From positions 3,604,613 to 3,668,612 of the forward strand of contig AP021856.1 in assembly GCA_017347445.1 (NCBI GenBank): DNA of 64,000 bases, read 5' to 3'. Origin of the DNA: Candidatus Brocadia pituitae. GTDB lineage: Bacteria; Planctomycetota; Brocadiia; Brocadiales; Brocadiaceae. The translations under genes and the position numbers were made by a program. Positions 27,073-35,416 of the stretch are shown piece after piece. Each line of letters begins with the position of its first letter. The stretch's first letter is position 1. The notes below the pieces were generated by a model, which was given only the letters and a program-made list of their open reading frames with translations, was not told the DNA's origin and ran no database searches.

Positions 27073-27153
27073 GCCTAACAATCGCGTCAACCCGGACGGC
27101 AAAAAGTGCTGCTTCGCTTTGCTTTTTGCCGCCGGTTACGCGAAACGTTCGGC
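27073..27153 (+). other. Integron attC-like recombination site (81 bp)
   Basis: The left end GCCTAAC matches the attC R' consensus RYYYAAC. The right end GTTCGGC is one base from its complement GTTAGGC. Inside, CGCGTCAACCCGG and CCGGTTACGCG pair with two unpaired bases on one strand, as in attC inner boxes with extrahelical bases. A variable hairpin follows, with CGGCAAAAAG pairing CTTTTTGCCG. The site starts 20 bp after the stop of the preceding ORF, the normal place in a gene cassette. No integron integrase is in the window. Confidence 0.65.
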
Positions 27154-27285
27154 TGGAAATATCTACTAATCTCAAAACTTTCTAACGCATGTATTATTGA
27201 TAAACACTATTTCCTGTAGTAAACATTTCGGCAGATAGAATCTTCCTCTCCTAATTATCAAATCTGAAAAACTACAAACCTATTT

Positions 27286-27420
27286 CAATGAAACATACAT
27301 GAGCCTTTGGCTCACAAGAGATAATAAAAATGTCGCCCTGAGCCGAAGGCGAAGGGTCTCGTTAAGACCAGATTCTTCGCTTCACTCAGAATGACAGTGG
27401 CTTGTTATTTTCAGGCGAAA
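27286..27420. repeat. Dispersed 135-bp repeat, copy A
   Basis: This stretch matches 38041-38177 in inverted orientation over its full length. Shared parts include ATGAAACATACATGAG, GGCTCACAAGAGATAATAAA, CAGATTCTT and TTATTTTCAGG. It contains the CGCTTCACTCAGAATGAC type of sequence common in bacterial dispersed repeats. Confidence 0.8.
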
Positions 27421-27444
27421 AACAATATACTTGTGAAATAGGAA

Positions 27445-27610
27445 TGATGAAATATTTACAAATGCCTTTTAAAGCCGGGCGCATTCAACTAACCTTTAAG
27501 AAAGCTTTGAAATGTGCAGAAATAGAGGACTTACGATTCCATGACGTACGGTATTGTTTTGCATCCTGGCATCATCAATCAGGGGTTGACCTGTATACCC
27601 CTATGATCCT
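27445..27610 (+). pseudogene. Tyrosine recombinase (phage integrase) fragment
   Basis: About 50 codons resemble the catalytic C-terminal part of phage-type integrases: TFKKALKCAEIEDLRFHDVRYCFASW, of which the last part corresponds to the usual LRFHDLRHTFASW box. The Arg is kept, but the second His position is Cys. The match stops after SGVDLYT and the catalytic Tyr region is missing. It is a dead remnant of a mobile element. The open frame continues by chance over the ferredoxin gene on the other strand. Confidence 0.7.
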
Positions 27611-27644
27611 CGTTAAAAAGTCCGATCTTTTTTCAGCAACCTCT

Positions 27645-28097
27645 TCAAGCGGGTTGGTATTTGGCGTGTTTCTCGGTATACACGAGCGCCCCGGTTTTGC
27701 AAGCCTCCACGCATGCCATCGTCTCAAACCCCTTGCAATCATCACAATTGAACGCAAAATTGAGTTCGATATCCTTCGTGATAGCTCCAAACGGGCATTG
27801 CGTCACACACGCCCAGCACCCGACACATTTCTTGGTATCAATAATCACGTTCCCATCTTCATATTTTGTAATAGCGCCATATTCACAGGCCGCCATACAC
27901 TTGGGCTTTGCGCAATTCTGGCATACGGTCATATGAGGTTTGTCTTTTCTTGTCGATACTTGTAACCGGTAACGGGGCTTTGGGGTTTCTGCAAAGGACT
28001 CGTAAATATTTTTGGATACTGAATGCCGCACACCGCACTCTAACATACACTGTTTACAGGTAACACATTTATCTTTTACAAATTTCTTTTTTAGCAT
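27645..28097 (-). CDS. Polyferredoxin with four [4Fe-4S] clusters (HycB/DmsB-like)
   Basis: The 150-aa protein has four Cys groups: CVTCKQCMLEC, CQNCAKPKCMAAC, CVGCWACVTQC and CDDC...CVEAC. This is the pattern of electron-transfer subunits such as HycB, CooF or DmsB, which pass electrons between a redox enzyme and a membrane partner. No catalytic subunit is encoded next to it, so its partner is unknown. There is no signal peptide, so it is probably cytoplasmic. The gene reads toward the integron/integrase scar and ends close to it. Confidence 0.88.
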   Translation of the reverse strand: MLKKKFVKDKCVTCKQCMLECGVRHSVSKNIYESFAETPKPRYRLQVSTRKDKPHMTVCQNCAKPKCMAACEYGAITKYEDGNVIIDTKKCVGCWACVTQCPFGAITKDIELNFAFNCDDCKGFETMACVEACKTGALVYTEKHAKYQPA

Positions 28098-28363
28098 GTA
28101 TTGATACTCCTCAATCTTCGGACAAAAAATTTCATGTTCTTTATAGTATCTCTAGGTAAGAAACTTCTTTTCCTCCATTCCTCATTTCCACAAGGACATG
28201 TTTTAGCAAGTATTTTCACAACCCCCCTTCGCCCCCTTTACTAAGGGGGATTTGGTTGCGACGTAGCCGTATTATGTGCTTTTTAAATATGTGATGAATA
28301 AAACATTTCGCTTATAAATTTTATATCATAATACCGCAAGTCGCAATGAAAAAGACGCATCAT

Positions 28364-29902
28364 TTAAGATTTTTCAGCAGATGAAGCAGCAGTGCTTTCC
28401 AGAATAGCGCTCACGAGACCGGGAATGGTGTACTCATTCGCCTTAATGGTAATGCGGAGTCCCATCTCTTCGGCAGTTTGTGTCGTGATTGGGCCAATAC
28501 TGGCATACTGGACGTGACTATTCAACGCCAGAAGGTTTTCTTTGCCAATGATCTCAGCAAAATTCCTTACCGTTGATGAACTGGTAAACGTAACGATATG
28601 TACCTCGCCATTTCTGATTTTATCAGCAAGATTAATATTTCTGGGTTGTGCCATTATGGTCTTGTAGGCCACCAAATCAGTTACCTTCCCCCCTAATTTT
28701 TGCAGTTCCTCAGGCAAAAAACTCCTGGCAATATCTGCCCGCGGCAGCAGGAACCTTTCACCCTTTATCGTTGTCACCTTCTTCAACTCGTCTACCACCG
28801 ATTCTGCAACAAATTTGGGAGGTCTGCAATCGACTTTTATATAATACTTCCTGATGCCGTCCTCTGTTGCCGGGCCAATGGCACAGACCTTGATACCTTT
28901 CAGCTCACGAATATCCTTTCCCAGCTCAAACAGGCGTTGGAAGAAGGCATCGGCACCGTTGATGCTGGTAAAGACAAGCCAATCGTAGGATTGGATGTTG
29001 TTTATCGCTTCATCCAGGGATTGAACAGTGTCAGGTTTTGCAATCTCGATGGTAGGAAATTCAATGACCTGTGCACCATATTCGTAAAGCTGATCGGCAA
29101 ACTCACTGGCCTGCTCTCTTGAACGTGTCACGACGATTGTCTTTCCGAACAAGGGTTTTGACTCAAACCAGTTGAGCTGGTCACGGAGGTTTACTACTTC
29201 ACCAACGATAGTGATTGCCGGAGGTTTTATGTCTTTCGTTTTTTGGACGATCGTACTGAGCGTCCCTATTACTGTTTTTTGCTGGGGCGTTGTTCCCCAC
29301 CGGATAACGGCAACGGGGGTATCTTTGGAACGGCCATGTTTCATGAGCTGTTCAGTAATGTAAGGGAGATTCTTGATGCCCATATAAAAGGCAAGCGTGC
29401 CGATTCCGGTGCTGATCTTTGCCCAATCTATGGAACTTTCATCTTTCGTGGGGTCTTCATGTCCGGTGATCAGCCCAAAGGTAGAGGTAAAGCCACGATG
29501 GGTAACCGGAATGCCTGCATAATTCGGGGTTGCGATGGCAGCGGTAATGCCGGGGACTACCTCAAAAGGGATGTGGTTTTCGTAAAGCACGATTGCCTCT
29601 TCCCCGCCCCGTCCAAAGATATAGGGGTCGCCTCCCTTTAACCGGGTTACGATTTTGTCCTCCATGGCCTTTTTTACAATCAGCTTATTAATGTCGTCCT
29701 GTTCCATGGTATGTGCGCCTCCCTGTTTTCCGACATAAATAAATTCTGCATCCGCCCTGGCAGCTTTGAGGAGGTCTACATTTACCAGATAGTCGTAAAT
29801 AATAACATCGGCCTTTTTAATACATTCCAGTCCTTTTACGGTGATGAGCCGTGGGTCACCCGGACCAGCACCCACGAGGTATACCAGATTACGCTTTATC
29901 AA
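28364..29902 (-). CDS. Uroporphyrinogen-III methyltransferase/synthase fusion (CobA-HemD)
   Basis: The 512-aa protein joins two tetrapyrrole enzymes. Residues 1-245 form a SUMT/CobA domain (VGAGPGDPRLIT, RLKGGDPYIFGRGGEE, GIPVTHRG) that methylates uroporphyrinogen III with SAM to precorrin-2. Residues 255-505 form a HemD domain (GKTIVVTRSREQASEF, VFTSINGADAFF, FTSSSTVRNFAE) that closes hydroxymethylbilane to uroporphyrinogen III. The fusion is common in Clostridia and some planctomycetes and feeds both heme and siroheme/cobalamin routes. It is separated by about 265 bp of repeat-containing sequence from the ferredoxin gene. Confidence 0.95.
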   Translation of the reverse strand: MIKRNLVYLVGAGPGDPRLITVKGLECIKKADVIIYDYLVNVDLLKAARADAEFIYVGKQGGAHTMEQDDINKLIVKKAMEDKIVTRLKGGDPYIFGRGGEEAIVLYENHIPFEVVPGITAAIATPNYAGIPVTHRGFTSTFGLITGHEDPTKDESSIDWAKISTGIGTLAFYMGIKNLPYITEQLMKHGRSKDTPVAVIRWGTTPQQKTVIGTLSTIVQKTKDIKPPAITIVGEVVNLRDQLNWFESKPLFGKTIVVTRSREQASEFADQLYEYGAQVIEFPTIEIAKPDTVQSLDEAINNIQSYDWLVFTSINGADAFFQRLFELGKDIRELKGIKVCAIGPATEDGIRKYYIKVDCRPPKFVAESVVDELKKVTTIKGERFLLPRADIARSFLPEELQKLGGKVTDLVAYKTIMAQPRNINLADKIRNGEVHIVTFTSSSTVRNFAEIIGKENLLALNSHVQYASIGPITTQTAEEMGLRITIKANEYTIPGLVSAILESTAASSAEKS

Positions 29903-30057
29903 GACAACAACCTTTCAAGAGTATAATTAACGTATGGATTTCATTTGGACGCAAATGAATATCATGTGGCAGGACCACAGCGAAAGAACCCGCTCCCGGA
30001 TTTCACTCTTTTATAAGGAGAAAAAATGAGGGAAGGTAAAACAACGTATAAAAAAAT

Positions 30058-30182
30058 AGTTTAGGTTTTTGAAAAATAATATCCATGTATCATCGGTATT
30101 ACGGTAGGGGCAGGTTTCAAACCTGCCCCTACAGAGCGACGGCATACCGTTGTCGTTATTGAAATTTTCCAAAAACCAAACT
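30058..30182. repeat. 125-bp palindromic element
   Basis: The outer arms AGTTTAGGTTTTTGAAAAAT and ATTTTCCAAAAACCAAACT are imperfect complements. The core is a strong hairpin in which GTAGGGGCAGGTTT pairs with AAACCTGCCCCTAC. It has no coding content and lies between the divergent-facing ends of cobA-hemD and the GDPD gene. Confidence 0.75.
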
Positions 30183-30230
30183 ATTCCATACAAAATCATA
30201 TTGAAAATTTCCGTATTAATCAATGATCTT

Positions 30231-32198
30231 TTATGGTTCCTGAAGGTGCTCTTTTTGATAGGCCGTTTTTTCTTTCTTTGACATAATTCTCTCTATGGCC
30301 TCAGCCGCATTCTCGTGGACATCGACGTTTTTGTTGTTAACCAGTTCCTGAAGTGCATCAAATGCTTTAGGATTGCCAATCCTGCCTAACGCCCACGCTG
30401 CAGCACTCACGACGGAAGGCTCTTTGTCCTTCAATGCCCAGATGAGTGAAGTGACAACGCTGTCATCACCGATCCAACCAAGGACGTGTGCAGCACGTTC
30501 GCGGGTATCTTTATGAATTTCACGCAAGGAACCCATAAGCGCCTTTACTGCGGGAGTTCCAATCTTTATCAAAGCCCATCCCGCCCTGCGCCTCGTTCCT
30601 TCTTCATTGTCATTCAGGGCACTTATCAGCAGGGAGACGGACCTTTGGCCAATTGCGGCTAATCCCCATGCGGCTTTCATACGTGTCCATGCCGCATCCT
30701 CCCCGGCATCGGTAACCAGGATCTTGGCAAGGGCATTCATAGCCATGTCATTACCAATACTGCCCAGCGCTTCAACACATCCGCTTTTGACATACCAACT
30801 TTGTTCTTTTGCAAGGACATTTGTCATGGGAAAAACTGCACTCCGGTCACCCAGCGTCCCCAGAGTTCTTGCAATGTCATATTTAACACCCTGATCGGTT
30901 TCACTCTTGAATACCGCGAGAAGTGCAGGAACCGAATGCGTAGCGCCCAACCTTTTCAGTGCAAGAACTGCTTCCCGCCGCACGTCTCTATTTTTGTCTT
31001 TCAGAAGTGATTCAATATCCCTTGATACGCTGTCATCACCGCAAAATCCAAGCGACCAGGCAGCATGTTGCTTTACCTGCGGGCTGGAATCTCTGAGAAG
31101 TTTTACCAGCGGTGAGGTCGTGTATCCAGGCGGTAACACCATCAGAGCCATTGCAGCGGACCTTGCTTTGTCATAATCCGCATCTTCGATGGTTTTTACC
31201 AGGGTCTTTATTTGCTCCTGAAAGTGTGCGGCATTATTGTTATCTTCCTGCCGGGGATTATGTGTTTCTCGGTCTTTTCGCTTCTTCCCGGTGTTTGCTT
31301 GGTCTGAGACGTTCAGAAGATCCATGGCAACACATGGATAATCAGCCAGAATTACGTCCACACCCATTTTGATTCGTTCTTTTATAACCTTTCTGCTATC
31401 GTTCTCCAGGATAATCGAGAATGCATATTTTTTTTCCTCGTGGACAAGATCAATCTTTTCTTTTGTCATTTCTTCTGCAGATAAAAAAACCAGTTCTTTT
31501 CCATCGGAGTCCGCGTCTTCCGTCCTTAAATTTCTCAGCGTCCCCCACAAATATGTTTGCGAAGACATTTCGCATTCCCTGACGACATCCAACACCTGTT
31601 TCTCCAAACAGGTCTGTTTTACATTCAGGATCACCTTAAGATCATTAATTTTACAGAATTTTAGCGCATCAGAAAGGAGGGGTACCCGTTCTTTCTGAAA
31701 CCCAGGTCCACGCCACGAACCGGCATCATATTGTTGTAATTCAGCATATAATAATTGGTCAACATGCCCTTTCCCGTCAGTCGTCCTGTCGATCGTTTCA
31801 TCACACATCAGGACAAGCTGATTATCCTTTGTTTGCCGGATGTCAATGGCAATACCATCGACTCCTAACTCAGCTACCCGGCGTAATGCAGCAAAGGTAT
31901 TTTCCGGAACGTCCTCCAGCACGCCATGGTGCGCAAAGATTTCAACCTGCCTTGTATTTTCTGCAAAAACTGGGAAATACGGGGAGATCAGGAAAAATAT
32001 CATGATGGAACAGAGCTGCAGCCAGGTACTCCTTTGGCGCCGTTGCCATGGTTTTACGAGCGTACCATGCACGGCGTTAAACGCTGAGCTTGCCGAAGGG
32101 GCAGTCATACGAAGAGGGAGGTACAGAGAGTTGAAAAAAACGTGCACACCGTAGAATTTGTGATAGAGGGACGTTATTGTGACCAGCATATACTGCAT
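30231..32198 (-). CDS. Degenerate glycerophosphodiesterase domain plus HEAT repeats
   Basis: The protein of up to 655 aa has a hydrophobic export segment at about residues 60-80 (ending FPVFAENT), so it is secreted or anchored. Residues 85-300 form a GDPD TIM barrel (HHGVLEDVPENTF, then DRTTDGKGHVDQL), and residues 330-640 hold about eight HEAT repeats. Key catalytic residues are changed. The HRG motif reads HHG, E-x-D reads AID, the catalytic HD reads CD, and the later Glu of the INIE motif reads NVKQ. It therefore probably binds rather than cleaves phospholipid headgroups or another ligand. The first 60 residues include repeat-like sequence (APSASSA) and may not be translated. It follows the LptC-LptA-like gene by 4 bp. 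Confidence 0.75.
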   Translation of the reverse strand: MQYMLVTITSLYHKFYGVHVFFNSLYLPLRMTAPSASSAFNAVHGTLVKPWQRRQRSTWLQLCSIMIFFLISPYFPVFAENTRQVEIFAHHGVLEDVPENTFAALRRVAELGVDGIAIDIRQTKDNQLVLMCDETIDRTTDGKGHVDQLLYAELQQYDAGSWRGPGFQKERVPLLSDALKFCKINDLKVILNVKQTCLEKQVLDVVRECEMSSQTYLWGTLRNLRTEDADSDGKELVFLSAEEMTKEKIDLVHEEKKYAFSIILENDSRKVIKERIKMGVDVILADYPCVAMDLLNVSDQANTGKKRKDRETHNPRQEDNNNAAHFQEQIKTLVKTIEDADYDKARSAAMALMVLPPGYTTSPLVKLLRDSSPQVKQHAAWSLGFCGDDSVSRDIESLLKDKNRDVRREAVLALKRLGATHSVPALLAVFKSETDQGVKYDIARTLGTLGDRSAVFPMTNVLAKEQSWYVKSGCVEALGSIGNDMAMNALAKILVTDAGEDAAWTRMKAAWGLAAIGQRSVSLLISALNDNEEGTRRRAGWALIKIGTPAVKALMGSLREIHKDTRERAAHVLGWIGDDSVVTSLIWALKDKEPSVVSAAAWALGRIGNPKAFDALQELVNNKNVDVHENAAEAIERIMSKKEKTAYQKEHLQEP

Positions 32199-32202
32199 AT
32201 CC

Positions 32203-34185
32203 TTATTTATCTGTACGTGTTGTGCCGCTGCTCATGATCTGCCAGTGTGGCCTGCCTTCCCAGGTAACCTGATTCTCTGCCATATTAAAATAGACCTTTT
32301 CCGAAAATGTCCGTGACCCTTCTTTTCGTAATTCCGCTTTTGGGTTGCCTGTCAATAAGGCGCTATCCTGAACCAGATCCCAGGTGAAAAGAGATCCAAA
32401 TCCCTCACTGTTCTCCAGACGCTTACTGGAAAAGTGAACATTGCCTGTGGCGATAATCTTATGGATGTTCTTATCATTGCCCAGGTAGGCATCAATCTGG
32501 TCTCCCTGTAATTTTTGTCCACCCCGTGTTGCTTCTGCCTCTTCATAAAAGCTTACCTTCCTGAGGGTATCATAATACAGCATCTTTTTGGTCCAATTGA
32601 CTTTGAGATCAGTTTCTTCTGTGCTTTGATTGGGAAACTTCCCTTCTCCCCTATCATATAAACTTCCTTTACCTTCACACAACACCGTTTTTCCGTCTTC
32701 ATAAAAGAAGACCCGGGGAACAAGAATTTGCCGTCTATTTCCTTCTCTCAGAAGGGCAAAGGGTTGTCCCCGTAAGATGGTAACTTTGTTTTTTGCGTCC
32801 CACGTAGCCCGATCTCCGACGGCCTCGCTGAACAGGTTATCACGTTTATCGATAATATGGATTTTGTCTGTAGCCTTTAATGACTGGATATTATAATCAC
32901 GGTCATTAAATGTCACATTCAGATTATCGCAAAGGAGAGTGGAATTTTCCCTTTGAACTTCAATGTTCTTTTCAAAACTGGCCTCCCTCGTGTTGTCCAG
33001 GAAATTCATTTTCCCTTCCCATGTTACGGTGACATTATTATCTGCCTTGCCTGCAACGGCTGCGGCATTTTTTTTACCTGCCTTTTCCCTGAGTTTTGCC
33101 TTTAAGCTGCCAGGACTTGGAATGTCTATTTTCCCGGTATCTTTATAAAAAATTATTTTCTGTGCATCGATATTGAGGTCGTCTTTTACAAATTCTGCCT
33201 TTTGATTATCTTCCAGGATTGCGCTTTGGGTATTAACATCCCACGTCAGAAAACTCCCTTTGGCAATTTTCGTTCCTTGTGATGCAAGGACATTTCCGCT
33301 GGCAATGGCCTGTTTTGTTTGTTTTGTCTGAGGGTCAAGAAAAATGACCAGTTTATCGGAAAAAACGGTTGAACTGCCCTTCCTTGCCTCCACATTGTCG
33401 TTGAAGGTCATGATATTTGCTTCAGGTTGCCGATCAAAGGTAAGTTGTCCGCCAGAACGTATGAAAGTTTTTTCACGTGCCACTTCCTGTGTGCCTGTTT
33501 TCGAAGGAGAGAGGGTGTTGTTCTCCTGAACCTGTGGAGTTTGTAATGCGCTATCCTGCGACAGAAAAAAGAGATCATTTTGAATACCATCCATTTCCAT
33601 CTCCACGTCTTTTTTGATCCACATCTTCTTGTTTGTAAGGTCTATTTCGCAGCCTTGTCCGACAATTTTTATGCCTTTCCCATGAATAGTAACGGGTTCG
33701 TCCGTGCAAACAAGCTTTTTTTCCGGTAAATACCGCAGATGGTCAGTGTGAAGCCGGGTATCAGGATCGAATTGTACGACTACATTGTCTGAGAGGAAGC
33801 CTTCGTCTGAAGTGCTGTTCATCTCCCCCTCCTTGGCGGTAATGAAAACGGATTGCGTGCCCTGCTCGGAATGGGTATAGTCCATGACTTCAATTTCCGG
33901 TGTGACAATTTTGTATAGGTTATCATTAAGCAGGAAGGTGTTCTGGCCGCGCATGATTACCACCTCCTGCCCCTGTTTATCGTAACTTGGCATGGTTAAA
34001 CCCTGTACCGTTTGTGTCACGGTATCTGTGCCACTCCCGGGAACATGCTGTAATGGCTGGACAGGAGCGGTGTTTTCCTTTTTGCTCTTTGTTTCTCCTT
34101 TTGGCTTGGATATAACCAAAGATATGATAATGGCGAGCATGCAGGCTACCGGGATGCCAATGAGTATGTATCTTCGTAGGGTCAT
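32203..34185 (-). CDS. LptC-LptA-like (OstA) LPS transport fusion protein
   Basis: The 660-aa protein has an N-terminal transmembrane helix (about residues 6-26). An LptC-like beta segment follows (about 60-220: MPSYDKQGQEVVIM, VFITAKEGEMNSTSDEG), then two or more OstA/LptA-like repeats (about 240-640, with FNDNVEARKGSSTVFSDKL and IATGNVHFSSKRLENSEG). LptC and LptA normally are separate proteins of about 190 residues that form the periplasmic bridge for lipopolysaccharide. Here one chain could span more of the periplasm. It lies downstream of the Kdo genes kdsC and kdsD on the same strand, which supports a role in LPS export. Confidence 0.75.
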   Translation of the reverse strand: MTLRRYILIGIPVACMLAIIISLVISKPKGETKSKKENTAPVQPLQHVPGSGTDTVTQTVQGLTMPSYDKQGQEVVIMRGQNTFLLNDNLYKIVTPEIEVMDYTHSEQGTQSVFITAKEGEMNSTSDEGFLSDNVVVQFDPDTRLHTDHLRYLPEKKLVCTDEPVTIHGKGIKIVGQGCEIDLTNKKMWIKKDVEMEMDGIQNDLFFLSQDSALQTPQVQENNTLSPSKTGTQEVAREKTFIRSGGQLTFDRQPEANIMTFNDNVEARKGSSTVFSDKLVIFLDPQTKQTKQAIASGNVLASQGTKIAKGSFLTWDVNTQSAILEDNQKAEFVKDDLNIDAQKIIFYKDTGKIDIPSPGSLKAKLREKAGKKNAAAVAGKADNNVTVTWEGKMNFLDNTREASFEKNIEVQRENSTLLCDNLNVTFNDRDYNIQSLKATDKIHIIDKRDNLFSEAVGDRATWDAKNKVTILRGQPFALLREGNRRQILVPRVFFYEDGKTVLCEGKGSLYDRGEGKFPNQSTEETDLKVNWTKKMLYYDTLRKVSFYEEAEATRGGQKLQGDQIDAYLGNDKNIHKIIATGNVHFSSKRLENSEGFGSLFTWDLVQDSALLTGNPKAELRKEGSRTFSEKVYFNMAENQVTWEGRPHWQIMSSGTTRTDK

Positions 34186-34328
34186 GATGGTCTAAAAAAC
34201 AAGAGGTTTCATTTTAATCTTTCAATTTCTCTTGTCTCAGCTTTTACAAAATCTATAAAAAACAACTTTATAACTAACAATAATATATTAACAAGTCTTT
34301 TCTTGTTTTTGTTGCGACAGTCTCTCTT

Positions 34329-34752
34329 TTAACAATTATGAATAATTTTTAGAATTGCATCTCGGTAAGCCGTAAAATTATTAAGGTTGTTTCTCAATAT
34401 CCCGATAACAATCGCCTCGTCTACGGTATCGTATTAATGGACTACGATATTTCTAAACCGTGCCATTTTTAACATAATTTCAAAAAGGTCGTTCTTAAGC
34501 ACGCCATTTTCGTGAAGAACCTGAAATGTATCTCCGTAATTGTCAGGGGTGCGATACCCTCTGTCTGAGATGATATGATTGGCTATATCTGCGCATATTT
34601 CTATCATCATTTGCAATGTTCTTTCCACAATACGCTGCACCTTTCAAACATCTGGCAGCAAATGGTCAATATTTTCAGGCAATCGACGGTATTTCATCAT
34701 TTTCTGACAAGTGCCGTAATAGTACGCTAAGGGTTTCCTCTGTTTTGGGCAT
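34329..34752 (-). pseudogene. Decayed HepT-like (DUF86, HEPN) toxin gene
   Basis: One continuous frame matches HepT proteins: YYYGTCQKMMKYRRLPENID, then VQRIVERTLQMMIEICADIANHIIS, and the catalytic R-x4-H box as RNIVVH. It is broken by a TGA at 34644-34646 and a TAA at 34434-34436, after which the frame continues as YDTVDEAIVIGILRNN to a final stop at 34329. No MntA nucleotidyltransferase partner is next to it. It is a non-functional remnant of an MNT-HEPN toxin-antitoxin module. Confidence 0.75.
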
Positions 34753-35283
34753 TCACATTTCTTTTCCTTGTATATCAGGTTTTTGATATCGTTCCATGAT
34801 GAGGTGCCATTTATCCTGAAATTTAAGTATCTTTTCTGCAACCTCTCTCACCGCGCCACACCCTCCTTTTAACCTGGTAACATACACTGAGTGCTTTTTA
34901 ACAAGTGGGGAGGCATTGGCAACTGCAACGGGAAATCCTACGCGATACAGAATAGGGAGGTCAATAAGATCATCGCCAATGTAGCATATCTCTTCATCAC
35001 GAAGGGCATATTTTCCCAGGATATCTTTATAGGCATCTATCTTGTTCATAACTCCCTGGTAAACGTCCTCAATATTCAATTCCTTGGCCCGATGGATTAC
35101 GGCATCACAGGTTCTCCCGCTGATAATGGCTGTTTTGATACCAGCCCGATGGAGGTAGGAGATGCCAGTGCCATCCAATACATGAAATGCCTTTGATTCA
35201 CACCCCTGGGAATCAATGTAAATAGCGCCGTCGGTTAAAACACCGTCAACATCCAGAATAACGAGCTTTATATTTTTTATCAA
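34753..35283 (-). CDS. kdsC: 3-deoxy-D-manno-octulosonate-8-phosphate phosphatase KdsC-like
   Basis: The 176-aa HAD hydrolase has the small KdsC form with no cap domain. Motif I is LDVDGVLTDG (about residues 9-18), motif II is ISGR, and motif IV is CYIGDDLIDLPIL. It removes phosphate from Kdo-8-phosphate in the route to the LPS sugar Kdo. The neighbour kdsD-like gene makes the substrate precursor arabinose-5-phosphate, which fits. The start is TTG at 35283. The C-terminus runs a little longer than usual after VREVAEKIL and ends at the hepT remnant. Confidence 0.88.
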   Translation of the reverse strand: MIKNIKLVILDVDGVLTDGAIYIDSQGCESKAFHVLDGTGISYLHRAGIKTAIISGRTCDAVIHRAKELNIEDVYQGVMNKIDAYKDILGKYALRDEEICYIGDDLIDLPILYRVGFPVAVANASPLVKKHSVYVTRLKGGCGAVREVAEKILKFQDKWHLIMERYQKPDIQGKEM

Positions 35284-35416
35284 GGTATGTGTGTAGGATG
35301 GATAAAGGCGTTGGTTTTTACGCTGTATCCACCTTCAATATTTTGTGATAGGGGGATTTGCTTCGCTCAATCCACCTTACCGCAAAACCGCTTAAATAAA
35401 ATAAAGGCCTGTACAC

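Noticed and set aside
27402-27965. A 187-codon open frame on the plus strand
   Set aside because: Only about 50 codons resemble a recombinase. The rest is antisense to the well-supported polyferredoxin gene.
34644-34841. A 65-aa protein gene overlapping kdsC
   Set aside because: Its 3' part is the same frame as the hepT remnant and its 5' part is antisense-free overlap with kdsC in a shifted frame; it is not a separate gene.
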